Position numbers and translations under genes: made by a program. Under the pieces are notes generated by a model. It was not told the DNA's origin. It saw only the letters and a program-made list of their open reading frames with translations, and did no database searches. Below are positions 19,302 to 28,872 of a stretch of 64,000 nucleotides of DNA, piece by piece. The stretch spans positions 1,337,415-1,401,414 of the forward strand of contig NZ_KE356561.1 of assembly GCF_000415985.1 (NCBI RefSeq), given 5' to 3'. The DNA comes from Haloquadratum walsbyi J07HQW2 (GTDB lineage: Archaea; Halobacteriota; Halobacteria; Halobacteriales; Haloferacaceae). Each line of letters begins with the position of its first letter. Position 1 is the first letter of the stretch.

Positions 19302-19601
19302 CCGAGAGTGTCGTATCCAGCCTCGGTCGAGCAGTTATTCTCTGTTTTGCATACGCCCATAAAGTGTATATCTGCTGAATAATTTGTTTCGATCATTGTG
19401 TGAGATGACCGTAGATAATTTATATTTTATCCAGATATGACGCAATTAGTAGTAAATTATCACACATAATTACTTACATCACGTGACATACCCTAGTTGA
19501 GAGATATCAGTTGTGATGTCACGGTTATGCTCAGTATATTTTCGACAGACAACGTATCTATTATCGACAAATCCAAATACCGACGCATTGATACTAAAAA
19601 T
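19302..19601. other. Intergenic region before HMG-CoA synthase
   Basis: 300 A+T-rich bases. The HMG-CoA synthase frame is open back to 19497 but the added residues do not resemble the family. No other gene is seen. Confidence 0.45.
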
Positions 19602-20945
19602 ATGTCAGAGACTCCTGTCGGTATTGATGGAATTGAACTATGGAGTGGAAAGCTACGCCTTGACCTTCCGAACACGTTTGCGCCCGTGAGAGATGAAGAT
19701 CCAGCAAAATATACGAAAGGACTGGGGGTTGAGCATTCTTCACTTCCTGATGTGTATGAAGATATCGTGACGATGGGAGCAAATGCTGCAAAGCAGCTAT
19801 TAGATCGCAAGGGGCTGACGCCGAATGATATTGGTCGGATTGACGTAGCGACGGAGTCAGCATTTGATAATTCTAAGCCAGTCTCGACGTACATTGCAGG
19901 CTGTCTTGAAGAGGTGTATGAAGAGGACTTTCACCATGCAAATAAGGGAGAGCGGAAGTTTGCATGCGTTTCAGGCACTCAGAGCATTGATGATGCGTAT
20001 AATTGGATCCGCGCTGGGCGTCACCGGGGTCGTGCTGCGTTAGTGATCGCAACAGACACTGCATTGTATGAGCGTGGTGACCCTGGTGAAGCAACACAGG
20101 GTGCAGGTGCAGTGGCAATGATCATTGATACGGACCCAGACGTTGTTGCGTTATCAACTGAGCAAGGCTTTGGGAGCGCTGATGAGACAGATTTCCTCAA
20201 ACCAAACCAGCAGTTCCCGAGTGTTGATGGAAAACGATCCATGCAAGTGTACCTTGCACGGATGCGGGAAGCGCTTCAGGATTATGAATCAGTCGCTGGT
20301 GATACTCACCCTGATGACTTTGCTTATGTTCCTTTCCACACGCCGTTCCCAGGAATGGTGCGAAAGGCAGCACTTCTTGGGTTTAGACATATCTCACGGG
20401 ATACTGATGCCGAATCAGCACTTGCAAGTGAAATCGGAAATCAACCGCGAGAATCGGAATTTGTTTCTAGGGAGGCATATGAGGAAGCGATTCGTGAATA
20501 TATGGACGAGCTGAAGGAAACAGACACATATCGTGAGTGGTATGATGATGCAATTGATCCAACGGTTGATGTTGCTCGGATGGTTGGAAACTGGTATACA
20601 GGTTCAGTACACGTCGCACGTCTTTCAACGCTCATCGCGGCTGCAGACATGAACCGTGATCTTGCCGGCGAAAAGCTTCTTCTTGCATCATATGGGTCAG
20701 GTGCACAAGCAGAGATTCACGCCGAAACTGTGCAATCTGGTTGGCGTGAAGCAATCACACCAGTCAATATCGATGAACAACTTGAGGCTCGGTATGATCT
20801 CTCATTTGAAGAGTACGAACGCGTTCATGATGTACACAATCATGAAAAAGATATTGAGGTTGAAGCATTTACCACGCCAGAAGCGGAGTTTGTCTTTACG
20901 GGATGGGGACGAATGAGCGAACGGCGATATGAATACATCGAGTAA
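19602..20945 (+). CDS. hmgB: Hydroxymethylglutaryl-CoA synthase
   Basis: About 447 residues. Condenses acetyl-CoA and acetoacetyl-CoA to HMG-CoA, entering the mevalonate route that supplies archaeal membrane lipids and carotenoids. Thiolase-fold features are visible: general acid Glu in VATESAFDNSKP, acylated Cys122 in FACVSGTQS, the GAGAVAMII block, and the His region YVPFHTPFPGMV. I set the start at MSETPVGIDG; the 35 upstream in-frame residues lack conservation. The XRE regulator downstream is convergent. Confidence 0.94.
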   Translation: MSETPVGIDGIELWSGKLRLDLPNTFAPVRDEDPAKYTKGLGVEHSSLPDVYEDIVTMGANAAKQLLDRKGLTPNDIGRIDVATESAFDNSKPVSTYIAGCLEEVYEEDFHHANKGERKFACVSGTQSIDDAYNWIRAGRHRGRAALVIATDTALYERGDPGEATQGAGAVAMIIDTDPDVVALSTEQGFGSADETDFLKPNQQFPSVDGKRSMQVYLARMREALQDYESVAGDTHPDDFAYVPFHTPFPGMVRKAALLGFRHISRDTDAESALASEIGNQPRESEFVSREAYEEAIREYMDELKETDTYREWYDDAIDPTVDVARMVGNWYTGSVHVARLSTLIAAADMNRDLAGEKLLLASYGSGAQAEIHAETVQSGWREAITPVNIDEQLEARYDLSFEEYERVHDVHNHEKDIEVEAFTTPEAEFVFTGWGRMSERRYEYIE

Positions 20946-21139
20946 ATGTATAGTGAGTTGTCCTGCGTTGTTTGTATCTAGACCCGCTCATCTGTCTAAA
21001 TGAGACGTTTCGGTTTTAGTATGCATCCAGTCATAAAGAGTAATCCGTACTGCTGTATTGTATTTTATTTCTAATTATTACCAATCGTACGTGAGAAATT
21101 ATGCCATGTTATACATCAATAATTTAGCTGCCTGATGCA

Positions 21140-21850
21140 TCATAATAGTCGACGGATATCATCAATCATTGCCTCCAGGTCACGGTTCGAAACCGCAAGC
21201 GAAAACCCATCAATCGTTGCCAGTGCTGGGGCGTGCTCCCAAAGTTCCGTCTCAGTGACCCCGTGGAGCACAACTGCATTCGGGGTTGGATTGACAACGC
21301 GCATTGCTACGAGTGGAGATTCACCGCGTGTAATGCCTGTAAAGACAAGTGCACGCGATGTCGACTGCCCATAAAGTCGATAGAACTCTTCAGATGAAAG
21401 ACGAGTGATTGCCTCAATACTGTTAATGACTGTGTGACCACTGATTCGGCTATGATCACCACGGACGACTTCGGTCGCACCCATTGCCTCATATAATGTC
21501 TCAAGTGGGATTGTTGTTGGATATTCTTGAAGATCTTGCACAATGTCATTTTCAAATCCAGCGGAGATGACACGCGCGTACCGTCGAATACGACCACCAC
21601 CACGGGCTTCATCAATATCTAACAGCGCTTCAACCATCCGTCGGATAACGCCAATTCCTGGGCTTTCTCTACGTCCGCTTTCATAATCCGAAATTACTGA
21701 TGAAGACACATCTAATTGATCAGCGAGCGTCGTCTGGGAGATGTCAAAATCAGTACGCCATTTACGTAATGTTGCGCCAGGATCATCGCTAAGTGTAATT
21801 TCACCGGCGATTCGACGAGCTAGGTCATCCCGTGGAGTAGCAGTTGTCAT
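21140..21850 (-). CDS. XRE-family HTH transcriptional regulator
   Basis: 236 residues. An N-terminal Cro/C1-type helix-turn-helix spans residues about 25-60 (LRKWRTDFDISQTTLADQLD then SSSVISDYESGRRESPG). A C-terminal alpha/beta ligand-sensing-type domain follows, with ALVFTGITRGESPLVAMRVV, seen in a conserved haloarchaeal regulator family. It is transcribed towards the HMG-CoA synthase gene and away from a divergent membrane hydrolase. Target genes are unknown. Confidence 0.85.
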   Translation of the reverse strand: MTTATPRDDLARRIAGEITLSDDPGATLRKWRTDFDISQTTLADQLDVSSSVISDYESGRRESPGIGVIRRMVEALLDIDEARGGGRIRRYARVISAGFENDIVQDLQEYPTTIPLETLYEAMGATEVVRGDHSRISGHTVINSIEAITRLSSEEFYRLYGQSTSRALVFTGITRGESPLVAMRVVNPTPNAVVLHGVTETELWEHAPALATIDGFSLAVSNRDLEAMIDDIRRLL

Positions 21851-22076
21851 CCGAGCGACTCCTTATATACGCTATTCACGTGCATCTGCTAATCATTGCT
21901 ATCGACTACCGAAAAAGGGTATCGACCATTTGATTTTATCTGATGAAAATAGTTCATATGATATATCATTTAAATATTAATATAATTATATTGATATATT
22001 GCGCATAAGGCTGCCAATGAACTACGCCTTCGATAAAGGACGAATGCTCAAGCCTGTCTAAATTAGAAAGACAAAT

Positions 22077-22787
22077 GTGCCATCGACACTCGTTCATATT
22101 TCGCTTGGACTATTGCTCGCGGTTGGGGTTCTTGGGAATCAATTTACTGGACGGCACGCAGTAATCATTGCCGGGGCGACAGCATTACCAGATCTTGACG
22201 TTGCTCTTGAGGTAGTATTCTCTGGCGCTCATCGCGCTGTTGGACACACATTTGTTTTGCCAGCGTTACTCATACTGGGATTGGTCTGGGAGACACAATG
22301 GCGACAACAATCACTACTTCGACAGCGGTATGGAGATTCTGGTGTTGAGATATCATTTCTCGCCGTCGGGTGTATGTTTGCGGCTGGAATTGTCCCTGAT
22401 CTTGTTGTTGGAGGTGTTAATATATTCTATCCGCTCCATGATGCATTTATTACAGTCGATGGACGGCTACTATATTCAACAGATCGCGGATGGGTGCAGA
22501 CGTTTATTGAATCATCAACGTCACCAGACTCATCACAGTTACGGACAACAGAAAACTTTGAATTTCGAACTGTGATTGATGCAGAACCGACGCTGGGGAC
22601 AGACGCTGACTCAGGAGGTGGCGAGTCAGGACAGCCACAGGTTGAGCGAATTTTTCCCGTCGCGATGACAGGATTCCGAGGATGGCTTCTTCCGCTTGCG
22701 ACAGCTGTGATCTCACTTCGATTATATCGTGCTCGACGTGAGCGCACAGAGCGTGATGCAGTGGCAAATATAACAGAGGGACAGTAA
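22077..22787 (+). CDS. YdjM/DUF457-like membrane-bound putative metal-dependent hydrolase
   Basis: 236 residues with about five hydrophobic segments. The family signature is visible: His in TLVHISLG, ALPDLDVALE, and GHTFVLPAL, which form the candidate metal site of the membrane-embedded YdjM/DUF457 group. The start is GTG at 22077; an overlapping ATG two bases earlier is out of frame. Function of the family is poorly known. A GNAT gene follows on the same strand after about 95 bases. Confidence 0.78.
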   Translation: MPSTLVHISLGLLLAVGVLGNQFTGRHAVIIAGATALPDLDVALEVVFSGAHRAVGHTFVLPALLILGLVWETQWRQQSLLRQRYGDSGVEISFLAVGCMFAAGIVPDLVVGGVNIFYPLHDAFITVDGRLLYSTDRGWVQTFIESSTSPDSSQLRTTENFEFRTVIDAEPTLGTDADSGGGESGQPQVERIFPVAMTGFRGWLLPLATAVISLRLYRARRERTERDAVANITEGQ

Positions 22788-22882
22788 ATGGAGATTTAAT
22801 CACTGAGTAAACATACATTGATTATTTTTCGACAATTGATCAAATCATAATTCATGGAGCCGACTCAAACGAATATTGAATA

Positions 22883-23437
22883 ATGGTAACTTGCCCGCCA
22901 GAAGTCTCGATCCGTCCATACGAACAATCTAGTCATGAAGAGAAACTATGGGATTGTAAGCAAGCTTTCGAGCGTGAACTTGGCGCTAAGACGGGAGATT
23001 CTGAAAAAGCTGATATATATAACTCAAAATTAACAACGACGTATCATAACCGATGGTTGGAATGGGTTAGTCACTGTGCCGCATTGGACCCTGGGTGCAT
23101 AGCTGTTGCTACGGTCGATGACTGCACACAGACGCATAGTAGTAATAAAAAAGCAACTGAAGTAGACGGATACGCTGGTTACGCGTTTTTACTTCCGGAG
23201 TTATTCGGATTTATCTGGGATGCAGCCGTGCTCAATGAATTATATGTTGTTCCATCCTATCGGGGTGAAGGGGTCGCCGATGCACTGTTTGAGGTTATAC
23301 TTGCGACTGCACGTGAACAGACTTTGCCAGTCAACCGACTTGTATTAGATGTTGACCCGGAGAATGAGCGTGCTCGTAAGTTCTACGACCGCCATGGATG
23401 TAATCGGTGGGGCGAAATGCTCACACGGTCATTATAA
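22883..23437 (+). CDS. GNAT-family N-acetyltransferase
   Basis: 184 residues. The acetyl-CoA pyrophosphate loop appears as ELYVVPSYRGEGVADALFE and the late strand-helix as LVLDVDPENERARKFYDRHG. The N-terminal 90 residues are more variable and should carry the acceptor specificity. The acceptor, protein or small molecule, cannot be read. A membrane-protein gene follows on the same strand. Confidence 0.85.
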   Translation: MVTCPPEVSIRPYEQSSHEEKLWDCKQAFERELGAKTGDSEKADIYNSKLTTTYHNRWLEWVSHCAALDPGCIAVATVDDCTQTHSSNKKATEVDGYAGYAFLLPELFGFIWDAAVLNELYVVPSYRGEGVADALFEVILATAREQTLPVNRLVLDVDPENERARKFYDRHGCNRWGEMLTRSL

Positions 23438-23503
23438 ATTATCAAGATAGTCGAGTGGAGATTAGAATAAAGATTCTTTCGACCGCCCTGTATCATAATA
23501 AGT

Positions 23504-24013
23504 ATGTTTCAACGTTTCCGCGCGAATGGTCCAGCCCTCTTTGTTCCACTCGCGTGGGTTGTCGTTGGTGCCGCACACGTCGGATTCGTATCTTTACAGG
23601 CACTTACGATCGCCCATGCCGTGATGGCTATTATGTTGGCTGGTTTCGTTGTGCTCTCTCGGGATGATATGCGCGCAGGTGCCCTTCGGACGTGGTGGAT
23701 CATCGTTGCGATTGGGTTTGTCATTACAACCACTGGATTGGTCGGGTTACTTTCCACACCACTCAATCGCGGTCTTCTCCATATTGCAATTGGCGGGTGG
23801 ATGCTCCTTCCTGCGATTGGATTTATTGATACAGGGCGTCGGTCGAATGCAGCACTATTGACGACATTTGGTGCTGCGGTCATTTCCATTGCTGGGATGG
23901 TGGTCTATTTTATTAGTGGGAGTGGGAATGAAATGGCTGTAATGATTGCTGGATTAGTGCTTGTCGGAGTTGGTCAAACAATTGGAATTGTCGATGCAGT
24001 CATTCGGTATTGA
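23504..24013 (+). CDS. Hypothetical membrane protein, about five or six helices
   Basis: 169 residues, almost entirely hydrophobic helices separated by short loops (VPLAWVVVGAAHVGFVSL first, VMIAGLVLVGVGQTIGIVDA last). There are few charged residues and no catalytic motif. It could be a small haloarchaeal integral protein of unknown role. Translation probably starts at the ATG following a short leader. I do not recognise the family. Confidence 0.65.
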   Translation: MFQRFRANGPALFVPLAWVVVGAAHVGFVSLQALTIAHAVMAIMLAGFVVLSRDDMRAGALRTWWIIVAIGFVITTTGLVGLLSTPLNRGLLHIAIGGWMLLPAIGFIDTGRRSNAALLTTFGAAVISIAGMVVYFISGSGNEMAVMIAGLVLVGVGQTIGIVDAVIRY

Positions 24014-24089
24014 ACGTGGACACAGACATAGCCATAGAAAATAGATGAAAGTTCATCATATATACAACATCAACATTAGTTGACCTCTC

Positions 24090-25337
24090 TCAGGACGATG
24101 GTTGACTCCACTCATGAAGTGCCGATCGAATCGTCGAAGCTGATGCATCAAATCCACCACCCTGCGCAAACGATGGTCCGCCACCGCCACCACCACCGTA
24201 TCTATTCGTGAGCTCATCAATCACTGTGCCGGCATTGACCTCGCTTGCATCATCAGCAGCGATAACAACAAATGGGCGCTCATCAGTACCAACGACGACA
24301 ACAACAGACCCACGAGGTGTTCCCTCATCATTATTGCCGGATCGCGACTCGATAGCTCGCTTTGCAGCCTCTCCAGCATCGTTTGCGGCAACGGCTATCT
24401 CCGTAATAGAGCCAATACGCCAGACTGCAGTGTCGGTCTGTGTCGATTCGAAGTCAGTAATCGCTGAATCAACTATCTTCGCTTCTAGATCATTTACTCG
24501 TGAATCAAGCTCATCACGCTCATTACGGAGTGCAGTCGCCCGATCACTCAGTTCAGTGATATTTGTCTCCAACGTCATTGCCGTTTCGCGGAGTGCATGA
24601 TGTTGTGTTGCTCGCCGATCGATTCCTGTTGGTCCGACAGCAAATTCAACGCGTGTCATCCCCTCTCCCGGGTTTGATCGATCAAGAACTGTAACAGGAC
24701 CAACTGCATTGGTGTTTGCAACATGTGTGCCACCACATGCAGCTACATCCCATCCATCAATATCAACGAGCCGGACAGAGTCAGCGGAGCTCATTACACC
24801 CTCTTCGGTTTTGGTATTGAATGCCACATCCTCACGTGTTGTTGCCTCAGCCGTTGGGACTGTCTCCCATGTTATATCGCGACTTTCCCAGACGGTTTGA
24901 TTCGTTAGTTGCTCTAATTGAATGAGTGTTTGATCATCAATTGATGTAGTCGTGGTGAAATCAACACGAATTTTTTCAGAATCAATCCCAAATCCACCAT
25001 AACCAAGCTCATCAAGAATCCGACGACCAGCTCCATAGATAATATGGCTCGCAGTGTGTGCGCGCATACAGTAAGTTCGGAATTCATCATCAATTATACC
25101 GGTCACAGTATCGCCGGTATCAAACGTGGGTGTCGATGCGAGCGTATGTTCAATAACATCATTTACCGATTGCACATCCGTCACCTGGATGTCACCAAGT
25201 GTTCCGGTATCCGGTGGTTGTCCACCACTTTCATCATAAAAGTATGTATGATCTAATGTAACCGTCTGCTTGTTGAGTTCCGTGACGGTCGCAGTAAACT
25301 CACGCACAGTCGGGTCCTCCGGAGCGCGGGTTTGCAT
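24090..25337 (-). CDS. alaX: Alanyl-tRNA editing protein AlaX, long form
   Basis: 415 residues. It hydrolyses Ser or Gly wrongly attached to tRNA-Ala, in trans to alanyl-tRNA synthetase. The zinc site is intact: HTASH (His94, His98) and CGGTH (Cys201, His205). The N-terminal beta-barrel has FYDESGGQPPDTG. A coiled coil follows at residues 250-290. The C-terminal DHHA1-type domain ends in a run of Gly (GGGGGGGPSFAQGGG), as in AlaX-L. The start codon lies only 8 bases from an inverted IS605 right-end relic, so its native upstream region has probably been replaced. Confidence 0.92.
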   Translation of the reverse strand: MQTRAPEDPTVREFTATVTELNKQTVTLDHTYFYDESGGQPPDTGTLGDIQVTDVQSVNDVIEHTLASTPTFDTGDTVTGIIDDEFRTYCMRAHTASHIIYGAGRRILDELGYGGFGIDSEKIRVDFTTTTSIDDQTLIQLEQLTNQTVWESRDITWETVPTAEATTREDVAFNTKTEEGVMSSADSVRLVDIDGWDVAACGGTHVANTNAVGPVTVLDRSNPGEGMTRVEFAVGPTGIDRRATQHHALRETAMTLETNITELSDRATALRNERDELDSRVNDLEAKIVDSAITDFESTQTDTAVWRIGSITEIAVAANDAGEAAKRAIESRSGNNDEGTPRGSVVVVVGTDERPFVVIAADDASEVNAGTVIDELTNRYGGGGGGGPSFAQGGGFDASASTIRSALHEWSQPSS

Positions 25338-25344
25338 ATATGAC

Positions 25345-25560
25345 AGTTTGACATCCTCCCCGCCCTAAAGCGCGAGGATTCCACGAAGTGGATCTGCAGG
25401 TTGCGCGTTTCCTCGGGCTTGGCAAATACGCGTTCGCGTTTGCGTGTGCGTGTGCGCGACCCCCCGAAGGTTGCCACCGAGTTGTGACCAACGGTGTGCG
25501 TTCCAGCGCGTGTAGCTCTGTCACAAGAGCCTTCGTCCTCACATACAGCGAGCATTACAC
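25345..25560 (-). mobile_element. IS200/IS605-family relic, minus orientation
   Basis: Read on the minus strand, bases about 25390 to 25345 give GGAATCCTCGCGCTTTAGGG then CGGGGAGGATGTCAA. This closely matches the right end of the tnpB element at 51500-51545 (GGGATTCCTCCGCCTTCAGG then CGGGGGAGGAGGTCAA). The adjoining 170 bases are G+C-rich and could be decayed tnpB 3' sequence, but no TnpB motif remains. The similarity of the ends is seen directly; the rest is inference. Confidence 0.4.
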
Positions 25561-25770
25561 ATGACTGGCTATTCTATTCTATTCAACCAGCGAGGTACAC
25601 GGTTCGACTCGCCCGAAGCGTTAGTCCGTGTGATTGTGATTGTATGGGTGCAGAAAAGACTGTGTTGGAATATCAGGTCGTGCTATCGTCGGTGGTTTGT
25701 CTGATCGGTTGTCGGTGTCGGATTTATCCCCGCGCGAAACCACGGGGCTTTCTCCTCAATTCTCAGTAAC
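25561..25770 (+). mobile_element. IS200/IS605-family right-end relic, plus orientation
   Basis: GTCGGATTTATCC, then a CCCCGCG...CACGGGG hairpin, then CTTTCTCCTC, matches the end at 467-525 and lies back-to-back with the minus-strand relic at 25345. No transposase frame survives. A CTATT pentamer repeat occurs at 25571-25584. Confidence 0.35.
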
Positions 25771-25848
25771 CAGGATTAAATCAATCTCGCGATATCAAAT
25801 AAAAATAGAGGTCATCAACACGTACAAATTACTGTGACTGACGCTTAC

Positions 25849-26385
25849 TCACTCATCAACAAGTGTAATATCAAGCGTTGATTCAAGTTCGCGAATCAGT
25901 GACCCTCCAATACCCGCTCTTGTTGCCCGACCCTGCTCAACGGCAAGTATATCTCCTGATTCAACCTCCAGTTCAGTCGCTAACTCATCAACGGTAAATC
26001 CGTCAGCTTGACGGGCGGACGCTGCAATCTCACCATATTCAGAGACAAGATACGGAAGTTGGTCTTGTTCATAATTTGTCCCTTCACGCTCCCAGTGACG
26101 TGAGTCGCCAGTTGCTTGATCATGCATACGTGCATGCTGTTGCACAGCTCGTTTCTGTCGTGATGGCTCATCATCACTACGTTGTTCATTGCTATTACCA
26201 CCATGAGAATTACCCGCGCTACCAGGACCAGCCCCCGCATCATCGTGAGGTGCACACTCCTGACAAACGAGTAATTCCGCACCAGCAACGTTTGCTTGCG
26301 TGAGCGTTGCTGTTGATTGTCCACAAAGTTCACAACTGTCACCGTCACCGCTACCACCTCCGCTCCCGGTGGAGTACTTTGGCAT
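25849..26385 (-). CDS. MBF1-like regulator: zinc ribbon plus HTH
   Basis: 178 residues. An N-terminal zinc ribbon (Cys18, Cys21, Cys41, Cys44) is followed by a Gly/Ser/Asn/Asp-rich linker (residues 50-90) and a C-terminal helix-turn-helix (residues about 115-160: YGEIAASARQADGFTVDELA, then ATELEVESGDILAVEQG). This is the archaeal multiprotein-bridging-factor-1 layout, a proposed coactivator or ribosome-associated factor. It points away from the tRNA-Leu gene, with about 200 bases between. Confidence 0.85.
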   Translation of the reverse strand: MPKYSTGSGGGSGDGDSCELCGQSTATLTQANVAGAELLVCQECAPHDDAGAGPGSAGNSHGGNSNEQRSDDEPSRQKRAVQQHARMHDQATGDSRHWEREGTNYEQDQLPYLVSEYGEIAASARQADGFTVDELATELEVESGDILAVEQGRATRAGIGGSLIRELESTLDITLVDE

Positions 26386-26588
26386 AAGTATGCATTGTAA
26401 CTCTGTTTATATAAACCTCAGTTGAACTCAATAATAGTATTCGGGATTATATCTAATAGTGTTTGTGTGTTTATGATGATGTAAAGTCAGCCTGTTTCAG
26501 TATCTTACAGAGGGAGACATGATGTGACCCACTCATAGATCGATATGAAACATTACTGTCAGTATAAACTCAGTGAATAATAACGATG

Positions 26589-26673
26589 TGCGTGGGACCG
26601 GATTTGAACCGGCGGACCTCTACAGGACAGCGCCCTCAACGCTGCGCCGTTGACCTGGCTTGGCTACCCACGC
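26589..26673 (-). tRNA. tRNA-Leu(GAG)
   Basis: Read on the minus strand, an 85-base class II tRNA: acceptor stem GCGTGGG/CCCACGC with discriminator A, a D-arm region (TAGCCAAGCCAGGTCAACGG), an anticodon arm CAGCG-TTGAGGG-CGCTG giving anticodon GAG (codons CUC/CUU), a long variable arm (TCCTGTAGAGGT) and a T-arm with GGTTCAAATCC. The long variable arm and GAG anticodon fix Leu. CCA is not encoded and no intron is present. Confidence 0.95.
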
Positions 26674-26749
26674 TTGTAATATCGCGTCTTACGCAAGCAA
26701 AATTTGCTTATGGTAATTTATATGGGTTTCCTTTCGACTGGGCAGCGTC

Positions 26750-27363
26750 ATGGAGTCACAGTCAGTATTTTTTAATTATCGACGACCACTCAATTGCATA
26801 TAGTTTTGAGTATCCGCAGTCATATACTAGGACTCACTGCAGTGTTGACGCTTTTTTCTCACTCGGTGCTGTTCTTGCTGCTGTCTTGGGGATCATTCCT
26901 CAATCAGCGCTCCCAAGTGCTCCAACAACAGTAATTGAGCTAATTCCACATATAAATGCGATTATCAGCGCCATCGAAATCATAACTATCCTATTTGGAG
27001 TTCGGTTTATTCGTCACGGGGATGTGCGTCGCCACCGTGCGATGATGGTAACCTCAGTTGGACTATTCATTCTGTTCCTCGTGTTTATATTTATACAAGG
27101 TCATTACCAAAGGTCCAGCAGAATTTCTAGGTCCTGAAGTCATATATCAATACGTCTACCTTTCAACGCTCGCGATACATATTTTTCTTACAGTGGTGTG
27201 CGTCCCACTATTATACTATGTGGCATTGATTGCACTCTCACGACCCATTGAAGCAATCTATGAATCTCGATATAAACTCGTTGGACGTGTCGCCGCCTCA
27301 TTGTGGCTTATTTCGTTCGTACTTAGAAATGTCGTCTATGCGATGTTATATGCTGTACATTAA
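26750..27363 (+). pseudogene. DUF420 membrane protein, frameshifted
   Basis: Two overlapping frames together make a DUF420-family haloarchaeal membrane protein. The first half runs SLGAVLAAVLGIIPQSALPS, then HINAIISAIEIITILFGVRF, then RHGDVRRHRAMMV. The second half, in another frame from about 27090, runs KVITKGPAEFLGPEVIYQYV to the end VAASLWLISFVLRNVVYAML. A second break lies near the T run at 26850-26856, where upstream residues matching the family (LGLTAVLTLF) are in a different frame. A stop also follows the first candidate Met. At least two frameshifts mean an inactive gene unless they are sequence errors. Confidence 0.72.
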
Positions 27364-27499
27364 TTAACTGCATTTTCAATCCAAAAATAGCTGTTCAGTG
27401 AATTGAGCTTTCTGTGTAAAAATAGGATATGAATAGGTGTATTGAATATCCCGAATAGTTGATTAAATACTCAATATAGCTTGTTTCATTTTTACCATA

Positions 27500-27915
27500 C
27501 TAACTGGGATTGATGTAGTGATTCATATTGGTGATAGATTGAAGCATCTCAAGGACAAGTCCCGACTCCGAGGCTTCCCTGGTGAGGCTGCACTGTCCCG
27601 GCAAGGGAATTTCATTCCTCCCGACCTCTTCATGCGGAATCGGCTGGAAGTCACACCCGAACACGCTATGTGTCCGTGGGAGTGGGAATCGGAGTCGATC
27701 ACTGTCACTCCACCATCACCCTGACCCGGTGAAACCCCCGTCCCGTCGCACCGCCAGTTGCGGATGGTGAGAGGGACCACATTTCCAAACTGTCGCAGCC
27801 AGCAGTAGATGAAAGTCGGTAATCCGCCTGTGAGACTTCTGACTGTACGTTTATACGTCATGTAGCGTTATAACTGTGTATGTCGGCTTCATCCCCCCAA
27901 GCCACAAGACACTCA
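27500..27915 (+). mobile_element. Possible IS605-type relic
   Basis: This stretch is G+C-richer than its flanks and contains a plus frame ending near 27724 (DRLKHLKDKSRLRGFPGEAA onward) and a minus frame 27523-27861, neither recognised. The right side has GTCGGCTTCATCCCCCC at about 27881, echoing the GTCGGATT(C/T)ATCC block of the relics at 467 and 25710. The hairpin is lost. The assignment is tentative; it could also be a decayed gene from another source. Confidence 0.25.
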
Positions 27916-27981
27916 GCTTGATATCTGTAGATTCAAGCAGGAACAAGAAGACTTAGCATCTACAACGGGGAACATATTTTA

Positions 27982-28872
27982 ATGACAGATGCGACTTCTG
28001 AGTCCGATCTTAATTCAAACACTCCTGTCGACTTAGATAGGCAGGATTTCCGTGATCCCGATGCTCTCCGTCGCCGGTCCGGCGTATCAGGCGACCCAAA
28101 CTTTGATCAGCATTTTTTGATTGACGATCGAGTGTTAAATCGCATTCCAACATATTTATCAAATAATACGGACACGAGACATGTTCTCGAAATTGGAGCT
28201 GGAACGGGCGCACTCACCGATCGGCTGCTATCAGTTGGTGGTGTTGTTACCGTTGTTGAACGTGACCCAACACTCGCTTCGTTTCTTCATGAGGAGTTCG
28301 CCGATATGGTTGATGAGGACCGGCTCAATATCATCGAAGGCGACGCACTTGATGTCACAATTCCTCCATTCACTACATCTATCTCAAACCTACCGTATGG
28401 TATCTCCTCAGAAATTTTATTCAAATTACTTCCGTCTGACTGCCCGCTCATCGTGATGGTCCAACGCGAGTTTGGTGAGCGAATGGCTGCTGATCCTGGG
28501 ACGGATGCATATGGTCGGCTCTCGGTAAGTGCACAGCATTATGCTACTGTTGAGGTAGTTGAGACAGTTCCGCCGACTGCATTCGAACCGAAACCAGCGG
28601 TTGAGAGTGCGGTCATTCGGACGGAGCCACGGGATCCGGATTACACGGTTGCGGATGAAACATTCTTTCTTCGATTTGTGAAAGCAGTGTTTACACAGCG
28701 ACGAAAAACAGTCCGAAATGCAATTCGAAATACAGCGCATATTTCAATGCTTGATGCTCCTGAGGCGGTCGTTAGTGCAGCTGATGAGACATTGTTGTCC
28801 CAACGGGCTGGTGACTTGACTCCGAGTGAGTTTGCTGAATTAGCAACGATTGCTGCTGAACAGGGCAAATGA
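27982..28872 (+). CDS. ksgA: 16S rRNA (adenine-N6)-dimethyltransferase KsgA/Dim1
   Basis: 296 residues. Dimethylates two adjacent adenines near the 3' end of 16S rRNA during small-subunit assembly. The AdoMet motif VLEIGAGTGALTDRLL, the acidic loop VVERDP, and the catalytic motif SNLPYGISSEI are visible, plus the C-terminal helical RNA-binding part (FTQRRKTVRNAIRN). It overlaps the next methyltransferase gene by 4 bases (ATGA). In many archaea this pair follows rpl21e-rpoF-DUF655, which here lies 15 kb away on the other strand. Confidence 0.95.
   Translation: MTDATSESDLNSNTPVDLDRQDFRDPDALRRRSGVSGDPNFDQHFLIDDRVLNRIPTYLSNNTDTRHVLEIGAGTGALTDRLLSVGGVVTVVERDPTLASFLHEEFADMVDEDRLNIIEGDALDVTIPPFTTSISNLPYGISSEILFKLLPSDCPLIVMVQREFGERMAADPGTDAYGRLSVSAQHYATVEVVETVPPTAFEPKPAVESAVIRTEPRDPDYTVADETFFLRFVKAVFTQRRKTVRNAIRNTAHISMLDAPEAVVSAADETLLSQRAGDLTPSEFAELATIAAEQGK

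Noticed and set aside
27523-27861. 112-codon minus frame as a gene
   Set aside because: Not acidic, rich in Cys/Arg/Gly, and it overlaps an equally plausible plus frame; more likely part of a decayed element.
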